From Sporisorium sorghi (lineage: Eukaryota > Basidiomycota > Ustilaginomycetes > Ustilaginales > Ustilaginaceae), in contig JALCCG010000009.1 in assembly GCA_023212695.1 (NCBI GenBank), forward strand, positions 121,229-185,228: a DNA stretch of 64,000 nucleotides, in the 5' to 3' direction. The notes beneath the pieces are model-generated. The model saw only the letters and a list, made by a program, of their open reading frames with translations, was not told the origin of the DNA and did no database searches. Position 1 is the stretch's first letter, and the number at the start of each line of letters is the position of its first letter. Positions 11,401-21,670 of this stretch are shown in pieces. Both the position numbers and the translations under genes were made by a program.

Positions 11401-11674
11401 GGTACACGCACCGCTCGTTCGTGCTTTGCTGTTTTGACCTGCTCTCTCTCGGTAGCACAGCCGACCGACCGACCGTCGTCGCTGCCCCCCCCCCCTTCGA
11501 AAAGCGCCAAGCTTTAGGTACGTTAGCTGTTCTCCAAACGCTGTCAATTGATTGCGGTCAAAAGGACCGTCTTCGAGAGAACGTCAATCTGACTCCCCAT
11601 CTTTCCACCCCTCTGTCCACCCTGCTCCTTCCCTCCTTCTACCTTTGATTCTTTTCGACCGCACACCCATCAAA
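7862..11674. other. Long gene-poor stretch between desaturase and ornithine decarboxylase promoters
   Basis: 3.8 kb without a supported coding region. It separates two divergently transcribed genes and must hold both promoters. Contents: CT microsatellites (8116-8134 and 8461-8484), A-rich runs around 8600-8620, and two strong splice-donor-like GTAAGT sites (9843 and 10208) with possible acceptors (for example 10100) that could belong to a spliced non-coding leader or RNA. The stretch just before 11675 is CT-rich, as expected of the decarboxylase 5' UTR. Confidence 0.5.
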
Positions 11675-13225
11675 ATGACCTGCTGTACGATGACTCCTCC
11701 CAACCTCGACCTTCCTGGCCCATCGCGTTACGCCCACCAGTCGATCGCCATCGACAACTCTCGCGAAACCTTTGCGCCGATGGCTGCTCCCTACGTTGCC
11801 CTGCCCCACCAGCAGCGCCTGCGAGCCGACACGCCTCCTCTCGACGATGAGCTCGACTTTATCAAGCCGTTCGACGGCCACAAGCCCATCTACCACGGCG
11901 GCTTCGACACGCAACTGAAGCGCGTGCTGGACAACATCGACATCCACGGCTGCGAGGCCAATGGCGAAAACGCCTTTTTCGTCGCCGACCTCTCGGAGGT
12001 GTATCGCCAGCACCTGCGCTGGATGCGCGCTCTGCCACGCATCGTGCCGTTCTACGCGGTCAAGTGCAACCCGGACCCGTACGTGTTGCAGCTGCTCGCG
12101 GCGCTGGGGACCGGGTTCGACTGCGCGTCGAACGGCGAGATCGAGGCCGTGCTCAAGCTGGGCATCAACCCGGCGCGCATCATCTACGCCAATCCGTGCA
12201 AGGCGGCGAGCTTTGTGCGTCATGCTGCTGCGCACAATGTGGGTCTGACTACGTTTGATAACATGGACGAGCTGGACAAGATGGCGCGCTTCCATCCGGG
12301 GTGCAAGCTCGTGGTGCGGATCTTGACGGATGATTCCAAGAGTGCGTGCCAGCTGGGGCTCAAGTTTGGCGCGCCGTTGGACTCGGTGCCGCGGCTGCTG
12401 GCGCGTGCGCGCGAGCTGGAGCTCGACGTTGTTGGTGTTAGCTTCCATGTTGGGTCTGGGTGTTATGATCCTGATTCGTTCAGGGACGCTGTTTACAGGG
12501 CGCGGTGTGCGTTCGAGATGGGCAAGGCGGCTGGGTACACGTTTGACCTGCTCGACGTAGGCGGTGGCTTTGGACACGACAACTTCGAGATGGTCGCTGG
12601 CGTGCTCGGGCCGGCGATCGACAGCTACTTCCCAGACGAAGACTTTGCTCCCAGAGGCAAGGAGGTGGTGAGCAAACCCAACGGGTTGCGCATCATCGCG
12701 GAGCCCGGTCGCTTCTATGTGCACTCGGCATTTGCGCTTGCTACCAACATCATCGCGGCGCGTCGCGGCGAGCCCTCTGCCGCTGAAACCGAAGTTGCCC
12801 CCAACAAGCCGCAGGTGATGTACTACCAGAACGACGGTCTGTACGGTTCGTTCAACTGCGTGATCTTTGATCACGTCACGGTGTACCCCAAGGTGCTTAC
12901 GCTCGGGTGGGAGTATGCGTACGAGCCTGCGGTGGCGGCGCCGGGCGTCAAGGTGGACGTGGCGGACTCGCCGGAGCGGAGGGAGGCGAAGAGGTTGCAG
13001 AGCGCTAGCGTGTGGGGGCCCACGTGCGACTCGATCGACTGCGTGCGCGATCTGGTGCAGCTGCCGAGGGGGCTGAAGGTCGGCGACTGGTTGGTGTACG
13101 AGAACATGGGCGCGTACACGATCTGTGCCGCCAGCACGTTTAACGGGATCAGGCGGAGCGAGGTGCGGTATACGCTGGGTGAAGGCGAGGATGCCCAGGT
13201 CGTGCGCCAGCTCATGCTTCAGTAG
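11675..13225 (+). CDS. Ornithine decarboxylase
   Basis: 516 aa. The first step of polyamine synthesis: PLP-dependent decarboxylation of ornithine to putrescine in the cytosol. Hallmarks of eukaryotic ODC are present: the PLP-lysine in PFYAVKCNPDP (Lys130), HVGSGC (258-263), the glycine loop LDVGGGFG (293-300), EPGRF (343-347) and the active-site cysteine in WGPTCDSIDCV (Cys451). The ATG at 11675 was chosen because it follows a CT-rich leader and an AAAA context; the frame is open 41 codons upstream but only from a non-ATG codon, and that stretch reads like UTR. The N-terminal extension before FIKPFDG (about 60 residues) is longer than in animal ODC, as is common in fungi. The gene has no intron. 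Fungal ODC is normally controlled by antizyme; no antizyme gene is seen here. Confidence 0.95.
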   Translation: MTCCTMTPPNLDLPGPSRYAHQSIAIDNSRETFAPMAAPYVALPHQQRLRADTPPLDDELDFIKPFDGHKPIYHGGFDTQLKRVLDNIDIHGCEANGENAFFVADLSEVYRQHLRWMRALPRIVPFYAVKCNPDPYVLQLLAALGTGFDCASNGEIEAVLKLGINPARIIYANPCKAASFVRHAAAHNVGLTTFDNMDELDKMARFHPGCKLVVRILTDDSKSACQLGLKFGAPLDSVPRLLARARELELDVVGVSFHVGSGCYDPDSFRDAVYRARCAFEMGKAAGYTFDLLDVGGGFGHDNFEMVAGVLGPAIDSYFPDEDFAPRGKEVVSKPNGLRIIAEPGRFYVHSAFALATNIIAARRGEPSAAETEVAPNKPQVMYYQNDGLYGSFNCVIFDHVTVYPKVLTLGWEYAYEPAVAAPGVKVDVADSPERREAKRLQSASVWGPTCDSIDCVRDLVQLPRGLKVGDWLVYENMGAYTICAASTFNGIRRSEVRYTLGEGEDAQVVRQLMLQ

Positions 13226-13483
13226 ATGCGAGGAGGAGGAGAGGTGGATTGTGGTCTGCGTACACTTGTGCCTAGAATGTGGTTCGAATGTCTAATTTCG
13301 TTGCTCGCTCTCTCTTTCTCGCTCGATGCTTGACTCAGTGACTGTGTGAAAGAGCTTCTTTGACTCAGTGACATCCAGCCGACTCTTGTGTGCACGACGT
13401 GGCGCTCACAATGCATTGGAGGTTCATTCATGCTTCGCATTCCAATCTAAGAAGGGGTACATTTTGGCGTGTGGACATCGCGC

Positions 13484-14764
13484 TCACTGAGCAAAGAGCT
13501 CCTTGATATGCCTGCTAATAATCAAGCGCTGAATCTGGTCGGTGCCCTCGTACAGCCTAAAGATCCTAGCGTCACGGTAGAGCTTCTCGACCGGCGACTC
13601 GGTGTTGAAACCCAATCCACCGAAGATCTGCACCGCGGCATCCGCATTGAAATTAGCAGCCTCGCCGGCGCGGCACTTTGCCATGCTGGCCCAGAACGAG
13701 TTGCGCTGTCCATTGTCCTTGGCCCAGGCGGATTTCCAGACGAGGTTGCGGGCGGCTTCGACGTTCATCTGCATGTCGGCGAGGAGGAAGGCGATGGCCT
13801 GGTGGTCGATGATGGCTTTGCCCATGGTTTTGCGGTCCTGGGCGTAGAGTGCTGCTTCGTGCAGGGCGCGCTGGGCGAGTCCGACTGCGCCGGCGGCAAC
13901 CAAAGGGCGAGTGATGTCAAATGCGCCCATGGCAGTCTTGAATCCATCGCCCGGTTTGCCGAGGACGTTCTCCTCCGGGACAACGACGTTTTCAAACGTA
14001 ATCTGACGAGTGTCGGAGCATCGTTGGCCCATGTTGATCTCCTTCTTACCCACGTGAATACCAGGCGTGTCCGCGTCGACTACAAAGCCCGTCATCGACT
14101 TAGCGGCCTTGGCGGTGGGGTCGGTCTTGGCGAGAACAAAGTACCAGTTGGCCTTGCCGCCGTTGGTGATCCACATCTTGCTGCCGTTGATGACCCACTT
14201 GTCGCCCTGCTTTTCGGCCTTGGTGGCGATATTGGCCACGTCCGATCCAGCACCTGGTTCGGTGACGCAGTAAGCCGCCATGAGTGGCTCCTCGGTCATG
14301 CGCCCGAGGTATTTTTGCTTGATCTCGTGCGAGGCGGACACGAGCAGCGGCGCCTCCGCCAACCCATTGGCCTCCATCGCCGTCTGAATGCCGGAACAGC
14401 CAAAGGCGAGCTCTTCGGAGATCAGAGCGCATTCCATGAGCCCGAGACCCGGTCCGCCGTAGGCTTCGGGGATGTGCGTGTTGAGCAGCCCAACCTCCCA
14501 GCCCTTCTTGAGGATCTCGGTGGGGTACTCCATGGTCTGGTCGTAGTGGCGCGCGTTGGGGATGATCTCTTCGCGGGCGAATTTGCGCGCAAGGTCGCGG
14601 TAGGCTTCCTGGTCTTCGCTGAGGCCGAACGACACACCGCTGCTCTCGACGGGCGTAGAGTAGGCACGGGCGGCACCGCGGGCGGCGGAGAGGACGCCAG
14701 CCTTGTTGGCTGTGGCCATGGCGCGGCTGCTGCCGGCAACGGCTCGCTTTGCAAAGAGGGACAT
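13484..14764 (-). CDS. Mitochondrial acyl-CoA dehydrogenase, medium-chain (ACADM) type
   Basis: 426 aa with the ATG at 14764-14762; the frame upstream is open only from a non-ATG codon. The first 35 or so residues are Arg/Ser/Ala-rich and end in AARAYST, a typical mitochondrial targeting peptide. The body carries FAD-dependent acyl-CoA dehydrogenase signatures: [44 protein letters not shown], and the catalytic glutamate in YEGTDQIQR (Glu406). The pattern follows animal medium-chain dehydrogenase closely, including [16 protein letters not shown]. It probably performs the first step of mitochondrial beta-oxidation, passing electrons to electron-transfer flavoprotein. Chain-length preference is inferred from similarity and short- or branched-chain use remains possible. 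Stop lies 258 bp from the decarboxylase stop (convergent). Confidence 0.9.
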   Translation of the reverse strand: MSLFAKRAVAGSSRAMATANKAGVLSAARGAARAYSTPVESSGVSFGLSEDQEAYRDLARKFAREEIIPNARHYDQTMEYPTEILKKGWEVGLLNTHIPEAYGGPGLGLMECALISEELAFGCSGIQTAMEANGLAEAPLLVSASHEIKQKYLGRMTEEPLMAAYCVTEPGAGSDVANIATKAEKQGDKWVINGSKMWITNGGKANWYFVLAKTDPTAKAAKSMTGFVVDADTPGIHVGKKEINMGQRCSDTRQITFENVVVPEENVLGKPGDGFKTAMGAFDITRPLVAAGAVGLAQRALHEAALYAQDRKTMGKAIIDHQAIAFLLADMQMNVEAARNLVWKSAWAKDNGQRNSFWASMAKCRAGEAANFNADAAVQIFGGLGFNTESPVEKLYRDARIFRLYEGTDQIQRLIISRHIKELFAQ

Positions 14765-15478
14765 GTTTGAAGAAAGAGAAGGAAAGTGTAGGATGGTAGG
14801 AAGATGAGGAGAAAAAAGCTTGTGGTGGGGAAGGAAGATTGGACTGGAGGCGCTGTCTACTTCAAGTGTGAGGACGGCACAGCACAGCACACTAGTAGCT
14901 ACCTTGACCCACAGCGCGTGTTGGTTTGCCTGAGCAGGCGGCGACTGCCGGGCGTGCGCGCAAAACCAACTCGAGGCCCCGGTAAGCCCTCTCCGACTCT
15001 AAGCGAGAACTTACAGTTACTGTAGCAGACCGTTGCCAGCAATCTCTCTCAGTCCAAAGTCAGAGAAGCTCCCCGCAAAAAAATGAATGGAGCCGGCTAC
15101 ATCGCCAGAGAGTGCGTTCCCGCTTCTTTCTCGAGTGAAAGAGAGAGAGCTGCTGCCCTTTGCAGCCCCGGCAGTTGGCGCTGAATTTCTTACCGAAGCA
15201 TCGCAGCCTCGTGCGTTTCACGCGCTCGAAAAAAATCACATTCTGGACCGGAGTCGCGCTGTCGAAAGCCAGTTGGGTATCGGGAGTGAGGATCGTGGTG
15301 GAATCGGGCTATCGGTTCAACTCGAATGGCCGACCACCGCCTTTCTTCATGCTCAAAAGTTGGAGATGACGTAGCCAGGCACTCAAGCGACGAGTCAAGT
15401 AGAGCAAATAGTCGTATGGTATTCAATGCAAAGTCGCATAGGGGTGATGCTGGTAGCAGACATCTTTTGGGGTTGAGA
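14765..15478. other. Intergenic
   Basis: No gene seen. It contains the promoter of the acyl-CoA dehydrogenase and the 3' UTR of the GATA factor. Open frames across 15190-15771 are short and lack family features. Confidence 0.5.
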
Positions 15479-18400
15479 TCAAACTCGCGGTGTGCTGACC
15501 GGCTTGGGAGGGCTCGAGGCAGTCGGCATCCTCGTCGCAGCAACATTCGTCGGTGTATCTCTTCGAACACTGCCACCGCCGTTACTCCTCGAGTGACCAC
15601 GGTGGTCCTGTTCGGCAGGTCGTGCAAATCCACGCCAGTCGCCCGCCTTTTCCAGCTTGGCTTTCCCGTACAGGTTGTCCCAGTTCCAGTGGTCCTCGTC
15701 CTCGTCCATGTCCTCGGCACGACCGCGCTTGTCGCCCGGCCTCGACGAAGCAACCGGCGTGGTTCGCGCATCGATGCCCCACGCAGTCGCCTTGCGCGCC
15801 ACCGACGGCGCTGCAGAGAGGGACCGGCTCTCGACCGGCGTCGAGGCAGTGCTTGGTGGCGAGCTGCGCTTCAGAGGCACCGCATCCATCACAGGCAGCG
15901 ATGCCATCCTCTGCTCAAAGCTGTTGCGTCGCGAGCTAGGCTGTGCGTCCGAGGATGCAAGCAGCGGTCGAGACGCCGGCTGCTGGTGCTGCGAATGCAC
16001 GGGAGGAGGTGGAGGCGACTCGAGCTCGTCCCTTTCGCTCGACGAGCTGGTGTTGTCGTAGCCTTGCGAGCGTCGCGCAGCAATCTCGACGGTTTCCGCC
16101 TTGACCGATGCATCGCCGGCTCTGACGCCGCGGCTGTTGACGCCGGGACTGCCTCGAGCGGATCCCACCTGAGGAGGAGACTCGCGAGAAGGTCGATGGC
16201 CGTTGTGCAGCGTGTTGGTGGGCGGGGCGGCCACCTCGACCGCGTAGTTGCCGTTACGGGCCGAAGCAAGGACGGCCTCAGCACGGTGAATCAGCTCGTC
16301 GAGTCGTCGACGCTCAAACACCAGCTCGTCCCTCAATCGTTCTACGTCGCCCAGCTTGGCGGCGCCACTGGGGTTTTGCACTGGGTGTCCGTGACCGCTG
16401 CCACTCGCCGCGACCGGGTGATGGTGGTGGTGATGGTGTCCGTGGTGGGCAGCGTGCGTCGCGTGGCTGGCATGGTGATGGTGGTGGTGATGGTGGTGAT
16501 GCGGCACAGTCGAGCTGCTTCGGTTGGCATCGGAGGCACCAGTGCGTGCTGTGTGCTCGGCTGCAACACCCGAGCCATGGAGCGCCTCGTGGTGTAGATC
16601 AGAGCGACCGGCCCTGTCGGACGAGGAGCCGTGCACCGGCGATCGCTGCGACGTCGAAACGCTGCCGGCATGTGGTTCAGCAAACGCTGCAGATGCATTG
16701 GCAGAAGGGTCGTGTTCGTCGTAGGCATCGCGAGGAGCCAAGGGGTACGATTTACGAGGTCGCTTAGCAGCTCGATTGTCGTCGGCGTGCGAGCTCGCCT
16801 TCGCGACAGAGTGCAAATCGTGGAGCATGGAAGTCGAAGCCGATCCGTTCTGGTGGAGACGCTCATCCTCGTGCACCGAGCTTCGAGCTCTAGCGCCGGC
16901 GCCAACCTCCATCAACAGCATGGCAGCCTCGCGATCGCGGGCTTCGCGCATGGCTTGCTCCGAAGACGTCGAGGCGGTGGCCTTTTTGGATGCACGCTTG
17001 CCCTCAGATGGAGTGGGCGTCGAGTCGCCACCAGCACGGCCAGCAGCAGGAGCAATCACGGGCTGGCCGTTGGCGTTGATCTGGACAGGGACGACATCGG
17101 GATGGTTGGCAGCCTGCGCAGCCGCATTGGCGGGGATGCGCTTTCTTCGCTTGATGACGGTCTTCTTCATGCCAATCGGGCGATGAGTGCCGTGCAGCTT
17201 GTGGTAGAGACCGCAAGCGTTGCAAATGTTGTTGCCGTCCTCGTCGCGTCTCCAGAGTGGAGTGGTGGTCGTCTGACAATTGGTGCAGCGGAGTGCGCCT
17301 ACTGCGCTCTTGTCGTCCTCCTTCTTGTCCTCTGCGGGTGGCGCCGCCCTCTCTGCTGGGCGAGTAGGCGAAGCGTCCTCGCTGGCACGTGGTTCGCGCT
17401 TGCTGGCCTTGAGGGCGTGCGAGAGGTTGTTGTTGTAGGCTGGGCATCCGCTGCAGCTGGCGGTACCGCCGGTGCCGTTGCAGAGACCGTCACCGGGGCA
17501 GGAGCCAGACTTGGGATCGTCGTCTCGGGAACATCTTGCACCGGTGGCGGCGGCGAGCGGGGTTTCGCTCGTGGGTGGGCTTACATCCGCTCCGGCGGGA
17601 CGACTCGGGGTGGCGCGATGCATGCTGTGCGACTTGATGTAGAGACCGCAGGCGTTGCAGATGGTGCTGCCGTCGGGAGCCCTCCTCCAGAGCGGAGTGG
17701 ATGTGACGCCGCAGTTGGAACACCTCATGCCTGCATGCTGCGCAGAACGAGGCGAGACGGCGCCCTCGGGGTCGTACGACTCGCGAGGAACATGCTGCGG
17801 GCTGTTGGTGCGCGAGTCGGCGTGGTTGAGCGGTCTTGCGCCGTTGGGCTGGTACGAGGCTTCGATGGATCGCGAGGAACCCGGGTGGCTTTCTCGGTAT
17901 GGCATGCCGCGCGGGTCGTGCTCGTAGCTTGCCCTGTTAGGAGCGGGCGCGATGGCTCGAGGATGCTCGTCAACATAGTGATGCGGCTTGACACGATCCT
18001 CGCCTGCACGCTCGTGACGGTAGGCCGGGTAATCGTGGCGCATGGTGGCGGGACTGCCCATGTCGGCAGAAGGGCTCGAGTCGCGGAAGGTGTTGCCCAT
18101 GTGCAAGCGTGCAGTGGCGCGAGGCGAGGTGTTGGGCGTGCGGCGATGATGCGCGAGCGCGTCTGGATGTTCCTTGGTCAACTCTCTCGAGAGCGAAGAG
18201 ATGGGAGGAAGGTGGACGCCGACGGCTTCGTTGGGATGGCGGAACGACGACGGATGCAACAGAGGGCTGTTGGGCTGCGATCGAGACGGGCCGAGATGCG
18301 ATCTTTCCGAGCTCTGCGAACGGTTTCGAAAAGCAGCGATGGGCGACTGAGAACGGCCGGCAGGATGAAAGGACCTTGGATCGCGGAAGAGGCTGCGAGC

Positions 18401-18712
18401 TGTGCTTCTGGTGGAGAGGTGTGCGGCTGAGGAAGCGTCGTGGTGAGACGATGATGCGTGGCCAGAGGGCGATGATGGTCTGGAGCCTCGTGGACGAATG
18501 GGCGGTAGGCCGTCGGCGTCGAGGGCGGAGCCTGTTCGCGTGTGCTGGGAGAGACGATCTGGAGAGCGATCGGCGGGCGCGATGGGACGAGCCGCGATGC
18601 GTGGTGGATGGGAGGAGGAAGCCGACGTTGAGGAAGAAGCGTGTGGCGGTGGATGGTGAGAAGAAGTGGGAGAAGAAGGACGCGAAGCGATCTTGACGGG
18701 AGGGAGAGCCAT
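15479..18712 (-). CDS. urbs1: Two-finger GATA transcription factor, Urbs1/SreA type iron regulator
   Basis: 1077 aa from the ATG at 18712-18710 (MALPPVK); a longer frame exists but starts at a non-ATG codon in CT-rich leader sequence. Two GATA zinc fingers, each C-x2-C-x17-C-x2-C, lie at residues 331-355 (CSNCGVTSTPLWRR...CNAC) and 476-500 (CTNCQTTTTPLWRR...CNAC). Between them is the cysteine-rich block (about 394-423: CSRDDDPKSGSC, LCNG, CSGC) that defines the SreA/Urbs1/Fep1 family and is thought to sense iron. A basic stretch (KKTVIKRRKR, 516-525) follows finger 2. A His-rich run and a late heptad-like segment (about 805-830) follow. Family knowledge: Urbs1 of Ustilago maydis represses siderophore synthesis when iron is sufficient. 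The assignment to this family is strong; orthology is inferred. Large parts are disordered Ser/Pro/His-rich sequence. Confidence 0.9.
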   Translation of the reverse strand: MALPPVKIASRPSSPTSSHHPPPHASSSTSASSSHPPRIAARPIAPADRSPDRLSQHTRTGSALDADGLPPIRPRGSRPSSPSGHASSSHHDASSAAHLSTRSTARSLFRDPRSFHPAGRSQSPIAAFRNRSQSSERSHLGPSRSQPNSPLLHPSSFRHPNEAVGVHLPPISSLSRELTKEHPDALAHHRRTPNTSPRATARLHMGNTFRDSSPSADMGSPATMRHDYPAYRHERAGEDRVKPHHYVDEHPRAIAPAPNRASYEHDPRGMPYRESHPGSSRSIEASYQPNGARPLNHADSRTNSPQHVPRESYDPEGAVSPRSAQHAGMRCSNCGVTSTPLWRRAPDGSTICNACGLYIKSHSMHRATPSRPAGADVSPPTSETPLAAATGARCSRDDDPKSGSCPGDGLCNGTGGTASCSGCPAYNNNLSHALKASKREPRASEDASPTRPAERAAPPAEDKKEDDKSAVGALRCTNCQTTTTPLWRRDEDGNNICNACGLYHKLHGTHRPIGMKKTVIKRRKRIPANAAAQAANHPDVVPVQINANGQPVIAPAAGRAGGDSTPTPSEGKRASKKATASTSSEQAMREARDREAAMLLMEVGAGARARSSVHEDERLHQNGSASTSMLHDLHSVAKASSHADDNRAAKRPRKSYPLAPRDAYDEHDPSANASAAFAEPHAGSVSTSQRSPVHGSSSDRAGRSDLHHEALHGSGVAAEHTARTGASDANRSSSTVPHHHHHHHHHHASHATHAAHHGHHHHHHHPVAASGSGHGHPVQNPSGAAKLGDVERLRDELVFERRRLDELIHRAEAVLASARNGNYAVEVAAPPTNTLHNGHRPSRESPPQVGSARGSPGVNSRGVRAGDASVKAETVEIAARRSQGYDNTSSSSERDELESPPPPPVHSQHQQPASRPLLASSDAQPSSRRNSFEQRMASLPVMDAVPLKRSSPPSTASTPVESRSLSAAPSVARKATAWGIDARTTPVASSRPGDKRGRAEDMDEDEDHWNWDNLYGKAKLEKAGDWRGFARPAEQDHRGHSRSNGGGSVRRDTPTNVAATRMPTASSPPKPVSTPRV

Positions 18713-19248
18713 TTTCGCGGAGGAGGAGGGGGAAGAAGAAAAGTATCTTCGGCGGGCAGAGGACCGATCGAGCTGCAAAGGAAGAGCTTGCCGACGAGAT
18801 AAGATGGCTGCCGAGAGGGATGGAGCGATCTGCAAACAGCGACGAAGCGAGCCACTCTAACTTGAGGATAGAGGGCGAGGCGACGATCTTGCGTGCTTAC
18901 AGGCGAGCTGAGCAGCGCCCCACACAGCTGAGTCGAAGCGAACGTCGACTCCCGACTTTACCAGTCTCGACGAATCCGAAAGCGGCGGCAGTAGGTCTTA
19001 CAGAGGCGGAGTGCAGGTGAAGCGGGAGGCAGGCGATCGAAGCACGTAATCTGCGTCGAGAGAGAGTTGTCTTCTTGGACGATAAGGTGCGCTAGAGCCT
19101 ACGATGCGCCGCCGTCGGGGTGAATGCTGCTGCTGGCCCCTAAGTGAACACTGACTCGTTTAGATTGCGTGCGGATGTCAGCTGCTGGCGGAAAAGGTCT
19201 GCCGTTGGGTGATTGTGTCGAAAGAGCGACAGGTGTGCTAGCAACAGC

Positions 19249-19253
<5 letters not shown>

Positions 19254-19295
<42 letters not shown>

Positions 19296-19362
19296 GGGGG
19301 GGGGGGGAGGGGGGGGGGGGGGGGGGGTGGGGGGGGGGGGGTGGGGGGGGGGGGGGGGGGGT

Positions 19363-19397
<35 letters not shown>
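19254..19397 (+). repeat. 144-bp nearly pure poly-G tract
   Basis: Almost every base is G, broken by single T or A residues (about 19295, 19308, 19328, 19342, 19362). It lies 540-685 bp upstream of the GATA-factor start, so it is C-rich on that gene's sense strand. If real it has very high G-quadruplex potential. A sequencing or assembly artefact is equally possible. Confidence 0.9.
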
Positions 19398-19568
19398 CGC
19401 TGTCCGTGGGGGTTTGGTCGAGATAAGGGAAATGGTCGCAGAGCGATAAGGATGAAAAGGGGGAAGAGGAGAAAAAGGGATCACGTCGAAGGAGAAAGGC
19501 ACGACCAAAGCGAAAGCGATCCCGACGAGCAGAGAGAGCAGAGAGAGAGAGAGAAACACAGGCGTTGG

Positions 19569-19620
19569 CAAGTCAAGTCAAGTCAAGCCAAGCCAAGCCA
19601 AGTCAGGTCAGGTCAGGTCA
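19569..19620. repeat. Degenerate pentanucleotide repeat (CAAGT/CAAGC/CAGGT)
   Basis: About ten tandem 5-bp units: CAAGT, then CAAGC, then CAGGT blocks. The ordered change of the units suggests local slippage and homogenisation. A looser related run (AACTGAGCC) follows at about 19665-19690. Confidence 0.8.
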
Positions 19621-21505
19621 GCTGGCTGAGGTTGGGGGAGAAAGGCGAGAGAGCGTCAGAAAGCTGAGCCAACTGAGCCAGCTGAGCCCAGAACTGCTGC
19701 GCTGATAAAAATAAAAATAAAAATCAAGCGGAAAAAGAGGGGAAATTGATTACAGAAAAGTGGCTGCAGAGCCCTTTTTGATAACGCTGCACAATCACAC
19801 ATTTTGAAGCGATGTGATCTCTCGAAAAGGCCGCGGCACTCGAAACTCGGCTTTATCGTCGTCGTCGTCGTCGCCCGCGCTGGCCTAGACAATCAAAGTT
19901 GGGCTTTGTCGTTGGTCAGCAGACAATGCGAGAGAGAGTATAGAAAAGAGCCCTGCAGCGATCCGGTGCCGGTCGTTGCCTTTCCGAGTCAAAAACCAAT
20001 GATTCGCGCCAAATGCCAAGGAAGGAGTGTGGCATTCCTCGGTGAACAGCACCCAAGGTCTCACGCCTCCTGAACCTCAACTGGAACCAGCTCGGAGATC
20101 TGAGCTTCAGGGGTCGGCGTGCTGCGTTGCTTGGTGCCGGGCCGTCTTTCGCTTGAGATGACCCGCACCTGGTCATCGGTCCAAAGGAGGCCTTGGCCAC
20201 CCGAAGATTTCGAATGGCAAGCGACTCAAGCTAAGGGACTGCAGTGCAGTATCGGCAACCTTCTAGCTGCTTTACTTTAATCTGGCATCGCCCGTACAGC
20301 CGCTTTGTGTGTCACGGCTTAGCATCAGGCGAGGCGAAATCGGCGGTGTGCTTCGGTGATAATCTGATTGGGTGATCAACTTGTTCTCGTTCTAGTTTCA
20401 GATTCGAATTTGCCCTCTCGATCAAACGTTTCGCTGCTGTCCAATCAGGTCTCTGCACAAATGTCATCATTGCGACACCGAGTCGGATCAAACGGCTTGC
20501 TGGCTATCACTCCGGCAAATTTCATATCATCGTCATCGACGACCACTCTGATCTCGTGGCCATCGATGCCGTCGGCTCGTTGCTGCTTTTGTGTTGACCG
20601 GTGCCTGATTGGGCTTCGACGTCGTCAAACAGAACGGTCGTTCGATTTGATGTCATAGGCACTCAGCGCCGTCTTCAGGGGACGTGACTTTGCTACCCTC
20701 CGGAAATGAAAGCCACGGAACAAAATGGCTGAAGAGATCCTTCGTCGAATGGACACGGGGGAACGCCTCCGGTTTTCATGCCATTGCTCAAGCGGCTTGT
20801 CTGCCGAAACCTTGTCTTGTCGTTTAACCATCATCAGCACGGGGAGAGATTAGACCGAACTTAGCGGCAGAAGGCAAGAAGAAGAAAATTATCGGACGAT
20901 GGTCATCCGACAGCCAATCAGCACGCTGCGATTGGTTCGTGCCTGGCTGCAAAAAATGTTTTCTGCGCTTCTGGCCGTTTGATGCTCCGAGCGGCTCGCT
21001 GATGACCGACCGACCATTTTATCGAACGTGTCCGTTACCGGAGTTCCTAAGCGGAAAGAAGATTTGCAAATCTTGACGAAAGCAAGACATTTTTTCGTGG
21101 GCAGCGCTCTAACACGTTTTACCTCGATGCGCTGTAGCGTGCCATCCCATCGACCAGCTGTGAGGCGATGCAGCTGGAAGAGGGTCAGCATCACACCAGC
21201 AAAGACGCTCGAGCGGTGCTTGACGTCGTCGCGCGGATGCGGCGATTCGGCCGAGCGTCCTCTTTCCCCGCGCTGAGAACGACTTTCTCGTCCTCTTTTT
21301 TGTTCGCATTTTTTCGGCTGCATTTTCATCTCGCCTTGCCGACTCGACTCGACGGCGACCAACACTGAAGCAGGCTGAGCGCCACCCTCGACAGCCAAGT
21401 TCGCATTAACGGAACTGCAGACACGGCTTTGGAAGATCACGTGTAGCTAGCTGTCAGTCTTACCGACTGCAAGGTATAAGCTCGATTGTTTTGTGAATGC
21501 AGCGG

Positions 21506-21512
21506 TATATAA
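21506..21512 (+). promoter_or_regulatory. TATA-like element of 5S gene copy 1
   Basis: TATATAA at -30 to -24 relative to the 5S start. A similar AT-rich element is at the same distance in copy 2. Upstream TATA elements are known for 5S genes of several fungi. Confidence 0.55.
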
Positions 21513-21535
21513 CTAACAACAAAGCACTTGGAACC

Positions 21536-21653
21536 ATCTGCGGCCATAGAACCCTGAAAGCACCGCATCCCGTCCGATCTGCGAAGTTAAGCAAGGTATC
21601 GCCTAGTCAGTACTGCGGTGGGGGACCACGCGGGAATCCTAGGTGCTGCAGTT
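21536..21653 (+). rRNA. 5S ribosomal RNA, copy 1
   Basis: 118 nt beginning ATCTGCGGCCATAG and ending GGTGCTGCAGTT, the standard fungal 5S arrangement. The internal blocks GAAAGCACCGCATCCCGTCC and GATCTGCGAAGTTAAGC contain the TFIIIA/box A-C promoter region. The 5' and 3' ends pair to form helix I (CTGCGG with CTGCAG, allowing one mismatch). It is followed by a T8 run. The 5S gene is dispersed here, not part of an rDNA repeat. It differs from copy 2 by one base (C in place of T at position 19). Confidence 0.97.
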
Positions 21654-21654
21654 C

Positions 21655-21669
21655 TTTTTTTTCTTTTTT
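21655..21669 (+). terminator. RNA polymerase III terminator of 5S copy 1
   Basis: T8-C-T6 directly after the 5S sequence. The same T8-C-T6-GC string follows copy 2. Confidence 0.85.
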
Positions 21670-21670
21670 G

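Larger units (their letters stand above)
18713..21535. other. Long upstream region of the GATA factor
   Basis: 2.8 kb with no supported gene. It holds the leader and promoter of the GATA-factor gene, scattered GATA motifs (for example at 18796, 19079, 19423 and 19698) at roughly chance density, a 144-bp G tract, and a pentanucleotide repeat. Open frames across 20000-21440 have no family features. Confidence 0.5.

Noticed and set aside
11552..11674. 41-codon N-terminal extension of ornithine decarboxylase
   Set aside because: Begins at a non-ATG codon and reads as CT-rich leader; the ATG at 11675 has a good context.
13469..14770. 433-codon plus-strand frame over the acyl-CoA dehydrogenase
   Set aside because: Same antisense effect; no family features.
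16631..18430. 599-codon plus-strand frame over the GATA factor
   Set aside because: Antisense of low-complexity coding sequence; the minus strand has two zinc fingers.
18713..20400. Cluster of GATA motifs upstream of the GATA-factor gene as autoregulation
   Set aside because: About eight HGATAR-like sites in 1.6 kb is close to chance for a 6-bp degenerate motif on two strands.
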